Part shown: piece after piece, positions 24,427-33,998 of the stretch
Layout: each line of letters starts with the position of its first letter
Numbering within the stretch: position 1 is the first letter of the stretch
Source: Chlorobiota bacterium
GTDB taxonomy: Bacteria; Bacteroidota; Bacteroidia; Bacteroidales; Marinilabiliaceae
Length of the DNA stretch: 47,713 nt
Direction: 5' to 3'
NCBI GenBank assembly: GCA_013153405.1
Contig: JAADEM010000115.1
Span: 1 to 47,713 of the forward strand
Position numbers and translations under genes: made by a program
The notes under the pieces: generated by a model
The model's database searches: none
What the model saw: only the letters and a program-made list of their open reading frames with translations
Told to the model about the DNA's origin: nothing

Positions 24427-26433
24427 ATGAAACACCTCTCGTACCTGATATGGATATTACTACTCGGCATATTTATCCGCCTGAGCCTTGATGCCGGAAT
24501 ATCGGGAGATGAGTACCTGCACCTAAACCACTCTTATGATGTTATAGAATATTTTAAAACACTTGGAAAAGACCGTGCCGCACTGCATACCCCCAAAACA
24601 TATCTGAAATATTACGGACAATCGTATGATAATGCAGCTACGCTGATAAGCGAAGTGTTTGATATTGATGATATATTCACACTGAGGCATGTAATGAACG
24701 CCTTTGCAGGCTGGCTCATTGTTGTATTTACATTCCTTACAGCCAAAAAACTGGCCGGTAAAAGAGCTGCTGTAATTGCAGCAATACTACTGGTTGTCTC
24801 ACCACGTTTCCTTGGCCACACATTCAACAACCTGAAAGACATTCCTTTTGCTCTTGGTTTTATTGCATCCATGTTTTTCATACTTAAATACCTGGAAAAG
24901 CTGAAAGAATCATCAAAAACAGTAAGAGCCGGACTGATTGCCTCCATTGCCTTCACTCTTAGTATAAGGCCTGCCGGATTACTTATTATCATCTATCTAT
25001 GGATATTCCTGGCATTACGTATCGTGCAGCTTAAGAAATACAGTATCACAAAGCTGAAAGAAGAAATACTTCCACCTCTGTATATCTCGGTTACTGGATA
25101 CTTTGCCGGACTGTTGTTCTGGCCTTATGCACTTGAGAATCCTCTGTGGCATCCGATAGAATCAACCATTGTGATGACAGATTATTACATAACCATCCGG
25201 CAACTGTTCGAGGGAACCCTCTATTGGTCCGACCAGCTGCCATGGTACTATCTTTTAAAATATATCTTCATTACTATCCCGGTTGTCGTGACATTTGGCC
25301 TTACACTTAGCCCCGTATATTTTGCAAAAGCGTTCAAAAACAAAACAAAGGTGCTTCCGTTGGGTATACTTTTATTTTTCACATTCTTTCCGTTATTGTT
25401 CATTATACTGAAGGACTCGAATGTATACGGCGGCTGGAGACATATTCTTTTTATTTACCCTCCGCTGGTGATAATTGCCGCACTGGGCTACAACAGAGTT
25501 CTTGAAATGAAATTATCGCAAAAGCTAACAGTAATCATTGTTTTCTTTTTAATGCTTGCAGAACCTCTGATATTTATGATAAAAAACCACCCGCTGGAAA
25601 TTACCTACTTTAATCCTCTTGCAGGAGGCATAAAAAGTGCCAAAGGAAATTATGAAATGGATTACTACTTCCATTCAACCAGACGTGCGGCTGAAAAACT
25701 AAAACAATATATTTCGGACCATAAAGAAGATAGTGTTATAGTTGCCGGAAACTTCAATACTGCATGGTTTTTCAGGAATTTCCCGCAGGTTAAAAACAAT
25801 ATTTACACTCCATTCTACTACAAATATGCAAAAGACTGGGATTTTAACATTATTACTGCCGCATACATGCAACCCTATTCTTTGACACCTGATGTCTGGC
25901 CTCCCGAAGGAACAGTACTAACAGTTGATGTGAACGGAATTCCCGTATGTGCTGTTTTGAAAAGACAGACAAAAAAAGACCTGGAAGCATACAGTCTGAT
26001 AGAGAAAGAGAGATATGACACTGCCGCTGTTTTACTCGAAAATGTAATAAAACACTATCCTGAAAACGAAACAGCTTTTATACAGCTTGGAAAATGTTAT
26101 CTTAAAATGGGAAAGTATTCTGAAGCAAAAAATATATTTGAAAATTGTCTGGAAAAAATGCCTGCCTATGAACCGGCGCTGTATTACAAAGCTGAAGCGG
26201 AATTCAATGCAGGACAGACAAATGAGAGCATCAAAACTTTAAAACATTTATTGAAAGAAAATTATAAATATTTACAAGCATATGTTAAATTAGCGGAATA
26301 TTTGAAAAAAACAGAACAATCTGATGAATCAGTGAATGTTCTGAAAGTTTGCCTGAAAATAAAACCGGGGTACAGACCGGCTGTTAAGATGCTTGAAGAA
26401 TCGGATAATAAAACAGATAATAACAAACAATAA
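24427..26433 (+). CDS. GT39-like membrane glycosyltransferase with C-terminal TPR repeats
   Basis: This 668-aa protein has about ten or more membrane helices in residues 1-390. The first extracytoplasmic loop holds SGDEYLHLNHS (D28-E29), the acidic pair expected in the PMT/ArnT-type GT-C fold. Motifs such as SPRFLGHTFNNLKDIPFA fit the dolichyl-phosphate-mannose mannosyltransferase superfamily. After a periplasmic region (about 390-510), tetratricopeptide-type repeats occupy about 515-650 (YSEAKNIFENCLEKMPAYEPALYYKAEAEF). It probably moves a sugar from a polyprenyl phosphate to protein or glycan outside the membrane, with the TPRs binding a partner. The acceptor is unknown. The 81-aa gene follows after 9 bp. 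Confidence 0.8.
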   Translation: MKHLSYLIWILLLGIFIRLSLDAGISGDEYLHLNHSYDVIEYFKTLGKDRAALHTPKTYLKYYGQSYDNAATLISEVFDIDDIFTLRHVMNAFAGWLIVVFTFLTAKKLAGKRAAVIAAILLVVSPRFLGHTFNNLKDIPFALGFIASMFFILKYLEKLKESSKTVRAGLIASIAFTLSIRPAGLLIIIYLWIFLALRIVQLKKYSITKLKEEILPPLYISVTGYFAGLLFWPYALENPLWHPIESTIVMTDYYITIRQLFEGTLYWSDQLPWYYLLKYIFITIPVVVTFGLTLSPVYFAKAFKNKTKVLPLGILLFFTFFPLLFIILKDSNVYGGWRHILFIYPPLVIIAALGYNRVLEMKLSQKLTVIIVFFLMLAEPLIFMIKNHPLEITYFNPLAGGIKSAKGNYEMDYYFHSTRRAAEKLKQYISDHKEDSVIVAGNFNTAWFFRNFPQVKNNIYTPFYYKYAKDWDFNIITAAYMQPYSLTPDVWPPEGTVLTVDVNGIPVCAVLKRQTKKDLEAYSLIEKERYDTAAVLLENVIKHYPENETAFIQLGKCYLKMGKYSEAKNIFENCLEKMPAYEPALYYKAEAEFNAGQTNESIKTLKHLLKENYKYLQAYVKLAEYLKKTEQSDESVNVLKVCLKIKPGYRPAVKMLEESDNKTDNNKQ

Positions 26434-26442
26434 ATTTAAATT

Positions 26443-26688
26443 ATGAAAAAGTTAGTATTAGTATTGGTTATTGGAATGTTTATGGCTGTAGCATTGCCAT
26501 TTGGAAACATATCAGCTCAGGATCCAGCAGCAGCAGATTCACTTTCTGCTGATGTAGAAGCAACTCCGCTGTATAATCCCGAAGAAGAAGCACAGGAACC
26601 TTCAGAAGATTCAAATACCCTGGTATGGGTAGCTATAGGTGTTGTAGTTGTTGTTGGCGGATATCTGGCCTTCAAAAAGAAAAAATAA
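26443..26688 (+). CDS. Small exported protein with acidic linker and C-terminal membrane anchor
   Basis: This 81-aa protein has a signal peptide (1-25, ending NISAQ). An acidic low-complexity linker (about 26-58, EEEAQEPSEDSN) follows, then one membrane helix (VWVAIGVVVVVGGYLAF) and a KKKK end. This tripartite tail resembles sorting-type C-termini, but there is no LPXTG, PEP or similar motif before the helix. It lies 9 bp after the GT39-like gene and directly before a strong terminator, so the two are co-transcribed. It could be a partner or substrate of that enzyme; no homologous function is recognised. Confidence 0.7.
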   Translation: MKKLVLVLVIGMFMAVALPFGNISAQDPAAADSLSADVEATPLYNPEEEAQEPSEDSNTLVWVAIGVVVVVGGYLAFKKKK

Positions 26689-26708
26689 CAATACTTTTTT
26701 AATAACCG

Positions 26709-26750
26709 ACGGCTGTTTTTTAGCGCTATGCTAAAAAACAGCCGTTTTTA
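26709..26750 (+). terminator. Strong rho-independent terminator
   Basis: ACGGCTGTTTTTTAGC (26709-26724) and GCTAAAAAACAGCCGT (26730-26745) are perfect reverse complements, a 16-bp stem with a 5-nt loop followed by TTTTA. It ends the GT39/81-aa unit. Confidence 0.9.
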
Positions 26751-26793
26751 TTACAGAATGCATTCTTTATAACTTAAATAAAAAGATTTTTGG

Positions 26794-26801
26794 TATTTTT
26801 G
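26794..26801 (+). promoter_or_regulatory. Candidate -7 box for the DUF1599-BT_3928-tpiA unit
   Basis: TATTTTTG fits TAnnTTTG. It lies 24 nt before the GTG at 26825 and downstream of the terminator at 26709-26750, so a new transcript must start about here. Confidence 0.5.
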
Positions 26802-26824
26802 CGAGTCATAAAACAATTATCAGC

Positions 26825-27382
26825 GTGAATAAAACCGACCAACAATTCGACCACGTAATTTCTGTTTGCAAAGATATTTTTGTAAAAAAGATGAAAGATT
26901 ACGGAACAGCCTGGAGAATTCTCAGACCCAGTTCCGTTACCGACCAGATATTCATAAAAGCTCAGCGAATAAGAAGCATTGAAACAAAAGGTGTTACAAA
27001 AGTAAATGAGGGTATCAGATCTGAATTCATAGGTATTGTCAATTATGCCGCAATGGGACTTATACAGCTTGAACTGGGCCCTGCTGATAAGCCAGGGATG
27101 GATCCTGATCAGGCATTAAAATTGTACCTCGAAAAGCTGCATGCCGCCAAAAGTCTTATGTCGGACAAAAATCACGATTACGACGAGGCATGGAGGAAAA
27201 TGAGAATCAGCTCTTTTACCGACCTGATATTGATGAAACTTCACCGAACCAAAGAAATTGAAGACAAAAAGGGTAAAACTCTAATTTCGGAAGGAATTGA
27301 CGCTAACTACCTCGATATAATCAATTATGCAGTTTTTGCCCTGATAAAAATTGAATTTCCCGACGACCCCGACAATAAATAA
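26825..27382 (+). CDS. DUF1599 domain protein with internal duplication
   Basis: This 185-aa cytoplasmic protein starts with GTG; a transcript from the -7 box at 26794 supports that start. It has two copies of the DUF1599 unit: residues about 8-85 (KDYGTAWRILRPSSVTDQIFIKAQRI ... VNEGIRSEFIGIVNYAAMGLI) and about 100-178 (HDYDEAWRKMRISSFTDLILMKLHR ... ISEGIDANYLDIINYAVFALI). Pfam groups the family with nucleotide-modification-associated domains, but no reaction is established. In Bacteroidota it is typically followed by the BT_3928-family gene and tpiA, as here. The next gene begins 6 bp on. Confidence 0.85.
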   Translation: MNKTDQQFDHVISVCKDIFVKKMKDYGTAWRILRPSSVTDQIFIKAQRIRSIETKGVTKVNEGIRSEFIGIVNYAAMGLIQLELGPADKPGMDPDQALKLYLEKLHAAKSLMSDKNHDYDEAWRKMRISSFTDLILMKLHRTKEIEDKKGKTLISEGIDANYLDIINYAVFALIKIEFPDDPDNK

Positions 27383-27388
27383 AACAGT

Positions 27389-28597
27389 ATGCTGAAACAT
27401 ATAAGCCGTATATTAATTGGATTACTTTTCCTTTTCTCTGGATTTGTCAAGGCTGTGGATCCTGTAGGAGGTTCCATAAAACTCACTGACTATTTTGAAG
27501 CCTTTGGGATGGATTTTATGATAAGCATGGCACTTCCCCTTGCCATTCTTTTGTCTACAATTGAGTTCATTACCGGATTTCATCTGCTTACTGGCATCAG
27601 GGTAAAACTGTTTTCATATGTTGCTTTTTATATGATTGCTTTTTTCACTGTTCTTACCTTTTTTCTGGCAATCTTTAATCCTGTTTCAGACTGTGGATGT
27701 TTCGGCGATGCCATAAAACTAACAAACTGGCAAACTTTTTACAAGAATCTGATCGCCCTTCCGTTCGCATGGATAATATTCAGGGATCGTACACAATTCT
27801 CCACCTCAATATCTTCAGCCAGAATAAACATAATTACTCTTATATCTGTAATCTTTGCAACAGGAATATCAATATACAGCTACTTAAACCTGCCTCCTAT
27901 TGATTTCAGGCCGTTTAAAACCGGAACAAACATATCCGAAGCAATGAAAATTCCGGAAGGGGCACCACAGGCTGAATACAAAACAACTTTTATTCTGGAA
28001 AAAGACGGAATAAGAAAAGAGTTTAATGAAAATAATTATCCTTACGAGGATACAACATGGCAGTTTATCGACAGTAAAAGCATTCTGGTAAAAGAGGGAT
28101 ATCAACCTCCAATCAAAGATTTCTATCTCTCGAACAATGCCGACGAGAACATGACGAATACTGTATTAAACAGTAAATTTCCAGTATTTTTGATGACAGT
28201 TCCTGATATTACAACTCTTAATAAGAAAAATGTTTCGGAGCTGATAAACATCAGTAACAAATGCAGAAAGAATAAAATACAATTCTATTGTGTTACAAGC
28301 TCTTTAATGAAAGACATTGTTAAATTTGAGAGTAAACACAGAGCTATGTTTAACTATCTGTTTGCCGATGAGGTTCTGATAAAAACAATAAACAGAGGAA
28401 ATCCCGGACTTACAGTATTAAACAAAGGAACGATACTTGCAAAATATAATTATTTTAATCTGCCTTCGTCCGGCATTGTAAACAACCCACTGTCTTACAC
28501 AATAAAAGAAAGCACACTACAAAAAGAGAAACGATTTGTTATAATTACAGCATTACTGTTGATTCTGACAGTTACTGTTTTATACAGAAAACATTAG
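27389..28597 (+). CDS. BT_3928-family DoxX-like membrane protein
   Basis: This 402-aa protein has an N-terminal DoxX/MauE-like domain of about four helices (1-135), with LIGLLFLFSGFVKAVDPVGG and the cysteine pair DCGCFGDAIKLT. A fifth helix lies near 150. A large extracytoplasmic part (about 170-375) follows, and the protein ends with a membrane helix and RKH. MauE/DoxX relatives take part in thiol-disulfide or redox chemistry, and the CGC motif would suit that, but no function is shown for this family. It overlaps the conserved DUF1599-tpiA operon with gaps of 6 and 26 bp. Confidence 0.85.
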   Translation: MLKHISRILIGLLFLFSGFVKAVDPVGGSIKLTDYFEAFGMDFMISMALPLAILLSTIEFITGFHLLTGIRVKLFSYVAFYMIAFFTVLTFFLAIFNPVSDCGCFGDAIKLTNWQTFYKNLIALPFAWIIFRDRTQFSTSISSARINIITLISVIFATGISIYSYLNLPPIDFRPFKTGTNISEAMKIPEGAPQAEYKTTFILEKDGIRKEFNENNYPYEDTTWQFIDSKSILVKEGYQPPIKDFYLSNNADENMTNTVLNSKFPVFLMTVPDITTLNKKNVSELINISNKCRKNKIQFYCVTSSLMKDIVKFESKHRAMFNYLFADEVLIKTINRGNPGLTVLNKGTILAKYNYFNLPSSGIVNNPLSYTIKESTLQKEKRFVIITALLLILTVTVLYRKH

Positions 28598-28623
28598 ATT
28601 ATTAATTTCAAAACAAAACAAAT

Positions 28624-29379
28624 ATGAGAAAGAACATTGTTGCAGGAAACTGGAAAATGAACAAAACCTTACAGGAAGGTATTGATTTGGCAAAAGAACT
28701 TAATTCAATATTAAGCAAAAACAAGCCTAATTGTGAAGTAGTTATAGCAACACCATTTATTCACCTTACCGAAGTTGCAAAGATTGTTGATAATAACATA
28801 ATAGGTGTATCGGCCCAGAACTGTGCCGACAAAGCAAGCGGAGCATATACCGGTGAAGTTTCAGCCGCCATGGTTAAATCAACCGGAGCAGACTATGTAA
28901 TACTCGGACACAGTGAAAGAAGAGCATATTACGGCGAAACTGATGAGATACTGAAAGAAAAAGTTAATCTTGCTTTGGAGAACAACCTCACTCCCATTTT
29001 CTGTATTGGCGAGGTACTTGAAGAACGTGAAGCAGAAAAACACTTCGATGTGGTAAAAAGCCAGATAGAAAATGCTTTATTCCACTTATCATCCGATGAC
29101 TTTTCAAAACTGGTACTTGCCTATGAACCTGTATGGGCTATCGGAACCGGCAAAACCGCAACTCCGGATCAGGCTCAGGAAATGCATGCATTTATCCGCA
29201 AAACACTAGCTGATAAATACGGACAAGAGGTTGCTGATAATACTTCAATACTTTACGGTGGAAGCTGTAAACCTTCAAATGCAAAAGAACTTTTTGTTAA
29301 TCCTGATGTTGATGGAGGACTTATCGGAGGAGCATCTCTTAAAGCTGAAGACTTCCACGGAATTATAACTGCATTCTAA
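28624..29379 (+). CDS. tpiA: Triose-phosphate isomerase
   Basis: This 251-aa protein has the normal TIM length and every catalytic element: N9 and K11 in GNWKMNK, H96 in LGHSERR, E168 in [16 protein letters not shown], and the phosphate-binding LYGGS and GGLIGGASL near the C-terminus. It interconverts dihydroxyacetone phosphate and glyceraldehyde 3-phosphate in glycolysis. It is the last gene of the DUF1599 unit and is followed by a terminator. The call is certain. Confidence 0.99.
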   Translation: MRKNIVAGNWKMNKTLQEGIDLAKELNSILSKNKPNCEVVIATPFIHLTEVAKIVDNNIIGVSAQNCADKASGAYTGEVSAAMVKSTGADYVILGHSERRAYYGETDEILKEKVNLALENNLTPIFCIGEVLEEREAEKHFDVVKSQIENALFHLSSDDFSKLVLAYEPVWAIGTGKTATPDQAQEMHAFIRKTLADKYGQEVADNTSILYGGSCKPSNAKELFVNPDVDGGLIGGASLKAEDFHGIITAF

Positions 29380-29400
29380 CAGATTTTTAACATCTTGCTT

Positions 29401-29450
29401 AACACCTGAAAAATACCATTAAACTTTTTAGGTATTTTCAGGTGTTTTTC
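29401..29450 (+). terminator. Rho-independent terminator after tpiA
   Basis: AACACCTGAAAAATACC (29401-29417) pairs with GGTATTTTCAGGTGTT (29431-29446), with a single-base bulge, and is followed by TTTTC. About 170 bp of AT-rich DNA then lead to the kinase gene. Confidence 0.85.
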
Positions 29451-29620
29451 TTTACCCTAACAGCACTAACCCAAAGATGTTACAACCGTTTTATTCTTTA
29501 GTTTTCTATTACAAAGACAAAATAAAATTGTAAAACTTTAAAGAATAAGCTCCGTATAACAAAACTTAAAAACAAATAAGTTGTTATAATCATAAAATAA
29601 CAACACATTAACAAATAAGG

Positions 29621-32600
29621 ATGGTTGTATTAAAAGGAAATATATTATATACAGGTTTATCATTAATAAACCTTATACTTTTATTGACATATCCTACATC
29701 ATCCGAAGCTAAAGATCATAAATTTTATTTTCGGCATATTACCACAGAGCAAGGATTAAGTCAGGTAGTTACTTCTTCATTAGCTAAAGACGGTGACGGA
29801 TTTATATGGGTAAGTACACCATCCGGGCTTAACAGGTTTAACGGATACGAAACCACGTTGTTCAAGCATGACAACAATGACAAAACAAGCCTTAGCAATG
29901 ATCATATAAAAGTACTTTTTTCCGACCGGGATGGAACTTTATGGATAGGAACATACAACGGACTTAACAAATACAATCCCGAACATGAAAACTTTAAAAG
30001 ATATACATATTTTGAAGATAACAATTCATTGGAAATACCTGTTTATACAATTTTACAGGATAACAATGGAGACATCTGGTACGGCACCTGGGGATACGGA
30101 CTTTTTAAAATAGATATAAAAACAGACTCTGTTTACCAATATGACCTCAGCAGAATTCCCGGACTATCGCACGAGAGCAATGTCATCGCAAACATCTGCA
30201 TAAAAGACAACAACACTCTTTACATATCAACATGGGGTGCAGGGATGATCAAATTCAATACAAAAACAGGTTATATTAAGCAATACAAAAATAATCCTGA
30301 TGATCCGAAAAGTATTCCTTTGAACAAAGTATCCTCTGTAATTAAAGCTTCCGAAAACAACTTTCTGGTAGCACTTCAGGATGGCTTACTCTACTCGTTT
30401 AACCCTAAAACGGAGACTTTTAAACCCGTAAATAAGATAAACCGTTTCACTGCAGGCAAAGAGTCATTCATAAACAAAATGATTACCGGTCACGACGGAA
30501 ACATATGGATTGCAGTATACGGTGGCGGGGTTTATATATATAATGCCAACAATGATTCAATAATTAACCATATAGAAAAAGAAAGAGATAATTCCGCATC
30601 ATTAAGCTCAAATCTGGTTACTGATATTCTCTTCACAAAAGATGACGGACTGACCTGGATTGCCACCGTAAACGGAATTAATGTATACTCACCATATGTT
30701 CCCAGATTTAAAACATTTGATTACAAAGATCTTCCCGATTCCATACTTGAGTTTAACACTCAGAATTTTATTTATCTTGATAAATGTAAGATCTGTATCG
30801 GAACCAGAAATTACGGCATATGGGAATTTAACCCGACAAACAACTCTTTTATACAAGATAATCAACATCATACTCCTGCATTATTAAGTAATAACATAAT
30901 GTCATTAACAGACGACATCAACAATGTTTTTATCGGAACCAATATCGGGCTTTGTATGATTAAGAGGGAAACAGGAGAAGTCATTAAATTTAAAGACAGA
31001 TACATAAACCATACCCCAATAAAATGTCTCCTGCCCGATTCTTCCGGTTTTCTTTGGGTGGGAACATTTAACGGACTGGTTTTACTGGACACAAAAAATG
31101 GTAAAACCGAGAAATTCTATCCGTATCCTACAAACATAAACACACCTAAAAATGTAATCCTGTCAATTGACAGAGATTTTGAAAATAACTTATGGATAGG
31201 AACTAATGAAGGAGGTCTCTGCAAGTTTGATGTAAAAAGAAAAAAATTCACACAAATAATTACATACAATAAAGACAACCCCAAAAACGGATTGTCTGAC
31301 AACTATGTATATACTGTATTTGTGGATTCAGATGATAACATATGGACAGGAACAAGAAACGGACTTAACTTTTTCAACCCCCATACAAATGCGTTCAGAC
31401 ATCTCGGAAAGGAAAACGGATTGAAAAGCACGGATGTTTTTTCAATTATAGAAGACAAGAACAACAACATCTGGTTCAGTTCGGGGGAAAGCCTTGTTAA
31501 ACTAAGTCTTCACACATGGGAATATAAACTTTTCGACAATTTTGACGGTATCTCAACATCATCCTTCAATAGCAATGCAGCACTAAAGCTGCCGTCCGGC
31601 TATTTATTATTCGGTGGAATTAACGGGTTTAATTACTTTCATCCCGACAGTATCAGAATGAATACTTTTTTACCTAAACTGAAACTATGTAATATAAAAA
31701 TACTCAATCAGCCTATAAAAGAATATCAAAAGAAAAATCACAGAAAAATTCTACACCGCTCTCCAATATACACCCAAAGGTTAAACCTTAACCATTATGA
31801 AAACTCCTTAACATTTACCTTCACAGCACTGAACTATAACATTCCCGAAAAAAACACATATTCTTATATGCTTGAAGGATTTGATGATAATTGGATATTC
31901 AACGGAACCAAAAGAACCGCAACCTATACAAACATTCCTCCAGGCACATATAAATTTAAAGTTAAAGCAACCAATAACGATAATTACTGGAGTAACCATG
32001 AAATATCGCTGATTATTGATATTAAGCCACCTTTCTACCAAACCATATGGTTTATCACATCTGTTATTTTACTTATTCTTATTCTTATATTCTCTTATAA
32101 TAAATACAAAACCTACAAACTGGAAAAACAAAAAAGTGTACTTGAAAAGGTGGTCAGAGAGAAGACAATGGAACTTATGGAAGCAAATGCATATCTAGAG
32201 GAGAAACAGGAAGAGATAAAAGTACAGAATGAAAAAATAATTAATCAGAAAAATAAACTTGAGAAACATAAAGATGAGCTTGAAAAGCTGGTGAAAGACA
32301 GGACTAAAGACCTTGAAATTGCAAAAGAAAAAGCAGAAAGATCAGAAAAACTCAAAACTGCATTCCTTGCAAACATGAGTCATGAAATAAGAACTCCGAT
32401 GAATGCCATAATCGGTTTTTCCACACTTCTGAATACTCCGGAAATAACAAAAGAAGAACAGGAAAAATACATAGAATACATAAAAGAAAACAGTGAAGCT
32501 TTACTTGTACTAATTGACGACATACTTGATATTAGTCAGATAGAATCAGGAAATATTTATATCAGAAAAGAAAACTTTATAATAAAAGATGTTGTTTCAT

Positions 32601-33049
32601 CGGTAGTTGAAAATTATAAAATAAAGTATCATTACCGAAACATAAAGATTATTGAAAATTACTCTGCTGCTGAAGCCTATTCTGAGATTTATTCCGATCC
32701 GGAACGAATAAAGCAGGTAATGAGAAACCTGATGGAGAATGCCTATAAATTCATGGAAAACGGCACTATTGAAACCGGTATCACAGGATATACTGAAAAT
32801 GGCAAAAAGTTTGTAAAAGTATATGTATCCGATACAGGACCGGGAATCCCCGAAGAACTAAAAGAAATAATATTTGACAGGTTCAGAAAAGTTGAAATGA
32901 AAACAGAAAAACATCATTCAGGTGTAGGATTAGGACTGGCTATCAGCAAAAAAATCATTGAACACCTTGGAGGCAGAATATGGGTTGAATCAGAAGTCGG
33001 AGTATATTCCAAATTCATTTTCATACTTCCGTTAAACAACAATGATTAA
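29621..33049 (+). CDS. Sensor histidine kinase with periplasmic two-component-regulator propeller
   Basis: This 1142-aa protein has a signal/anchor (1-30) and then about 14 Reg_prop blades to residue ~690, seen as recurring GxIWIGTxxGLxxxxP-type units. A Y_Y_Y domain follows (about 730-800, with GFDDNWIFNG and NIPPGTYKFKVKA), a membrane helix (~808-828) and a long coiled coil (830-910). HisKA has phospho-acceptor H921 in NMSHEIRTPMN. HATPase_c has N-box NLMENAYKF, D1071 in SDTGPGIP and GVGLGLAISKKI. It ends there: the receiver and AraC-type domains of classical hybrid regulators are absent, so it must signal to a separate regulator not seen in this window. The ligand is likely a glycan fragment. 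Confidence 0.95.
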   Translation: MVVLKGNILYTGLSLINLILLLTYPTSSEAKDHKFYFRHITTEQGLSQVVTSSLAKDGDGFIWVSTPSGLNRFNGYETTLFKHDNNDKTSLSNDHIKVLFSDRDGTLWIGTYNGLNKYNPEHENFKRYTYFEDNNSLEIPVYTILQDNNGDIWYGTWGYGLFKIDIKTDSVYQYDLSRIPGLSHESNVIANICIKDNNTLYISTWGAGMIKFNTKTGYIKQYKNNPDDPKSIPLNKVSSVIKASENNFLVALQDGLLYSFNPKTETFKPVNKINRFTAGKESFINKMITGHDGNIWIAVYGGGVYIYNANNDSIINHIEKERDNSASLSSNLVTDILFTKDDGLTWIATVNGINVYSPYVPRFKTFDYKDLPDSILEFNTQNFIYLDKCKICIGTRNYGIWEFNPTNNSFIQDNQHHTPALLSNNIMSLTDDINNVFIGTNIGLCMIKRETGEVIKFKDRYINHTPIKCLLPDSSGFLWVGTFNGLVLLDTKNGKTEKFYPYPTNINTPKNVILSIDRDFENNLWIGTNEGGLCKFDVKRKKFTQIITYNKDNPKNGLSDNYVYTVFVDSDDNIWTGTRNGLNFFNPHTNAFRHLGKENGLKSTDVFSIIEDKNNNIWFSSGESLVKLSLHTWEYKLFDNFDGISTSSFNSNAALKLPSGYLLFGGINGFNYFHPDSIRMNTFLPKLKLCNIKILNQPIKEYQKKNHRKILHRSPIYTQRLNLNHYENSLTFTFTALNYNIPEKNTYSYMLEGFDDNWIFNGTKRTATYTNIPPGTYKFKVKATNNDNYWSNHEISLIIDIKPPFYQTIWFITSVILLILILIFSYNKYKTYKLEKQKSVLEKVVREKTMELMEANAYLEEKQEEIKVQNEKIINQKNKLEKHKDELEKLVKDRTKDLEIAKEKAERSEKLKTAFLANMSHEIRTPMNAIIGFSTLLNTPEITKEEQEKYIEYIKENSEALLVLIDDILDISQIESGNIYIRKENFIIKDVVSSVVENYKIKYHYRNIKIIENYSAAEAYSEIYSDPERIKQVMRNLMENAYKFMENGTIETGITGYTENGKKFVKVYVSDTGPGIPEELKEIIFDRFRKVEMKTEKHHSGVGLGLAISKKIIEHLGGRIWVESEVGVYSKFIFILPLNNND

Positions 33050-33080
33050 CTCTGAATATTTATATTCAGCCTTTACTGGT

Positions 33081-33088
33081 TATATTTG
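33081..33088 (+). promoter_or_regulatory. Candidate -7 box for prmA
   Basis: TATATTTG is an exact TAnnTTTG match 27 nt before the ATG at 33115. The -33 region is weak. Confidence 0.45.
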
Positions 33089-33114
33089 TATCCGAATGAA
33101 TATAAACAGAAACA

Positions 33115-33951
33115 ATGGACTACATAAAAGTAACTTTTACACTTAATCCGGTTATACCGGAAGCCAGAGAAATATTAACTGCACAACTTGGCGAATCAGG
33201 ATTTGAAAGTTTTGTAGATACAGACAACGGCTTTGAAGCATATATTCCATCAAATCTTTTCAGCAAAAATATATTGGATGACCTTTTTGTTCCGTTCGGG
33301 AATATAAAAATATCAACAAAAACAGAATCAATAAAAGAACAAAACTGGAACAAAACATGGGAGGAAAACTTCTTTAACCCTATTATAATAGACAATGAAG
33401 TAATGATAAGAGGCTCGTTCCATCACAAAAAAGAAAATATAAAATACGATATAGTTATAGACCCGAAAATGGCATTCGGAACCGGACATCACGAAACAAC
33501 AAGCTTAATGATGAAGTTCATACTCGAAGAGGACATGAACGGGAAAAGAGTGTTAGACATGGGATGCGGAACAGGTATTCTGAGTATTTTATGTTCAATG
33601 AGAGGAGCCTCGCAGGTTACGGGAATCGACATTGAAGAATGGGCTTATAATAATGCAATAGAGAATTGTGAAAAGAATAACATCAACAATGTGAAAATCA
33701 TACATGGAGATGCCGGAAGTATCGAAACAGAACCATATGACATTATACTTGCCAATATAAACAGAAACATATTACTGAATGATATAGGAAAATATGCCAC
33801 ATCACTAAAAAAAGACGGCAAACTCATACTCAGTGGATTCTACGAAAATGACTTGAACATAATCAATGAAGAAGCAAAAAAACACGGCCTGAAAAATCTT
33901 TTTATCAAAAGTGATAACAATTGGGTATCTTCATCGTATAGAAAAATGTAA
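33115..33951 (+). CDS. prmA: Ribosomal protein L11 methyltransferase
   Basis: This 278-aa protein fits the usual PrmA length. The N-terminal substrate domain (1-100) includes GESGFESFVDTDNGFEAYIP and the tryptophan-rich EQNWNKTWEENFFNPIII. The methyltransferase domain has DPKMAFGTGHHETTSLMM, the SAM-binding VLDMGCGTGILSILCSMRGA and the NPPF-equivalent ILANINRNIL. It trimethylates L11 in the cytoplasm. It lies 66 bp after the kinase and 48 bp before a large secreted-protein gene; no functional link to either is apparent. Confidence 0.96.
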   Translation: MDYIKVTFTLNPVIPEAREILTAQLGESGFESFVDTDNGFEAYIPSNLFSKNILDDLFVPFGNIKISTKTESIKEQNWNKTWEENFFNPIIIDNEVMIRGSFHHKKENIKYDIVIDPKMAFGTGHHETTSLMMKFILEEDMNGKRVLDMGCGTGILSILCSMRGASQVTGIDIEEWAYNNAIENCEKNNINNVKIIHGDAGSIETEPYDIILANINRNILLNDIGKYATSLKKDGKLILSGFYENDLNIINEEAKKHGLKNLFIKSDNNWVSSSYRKM

Positions 33952-33998
33952 TAAAAAAAACATATTTGTTTCATAAAAAGATTAACACTCTACGGTAG

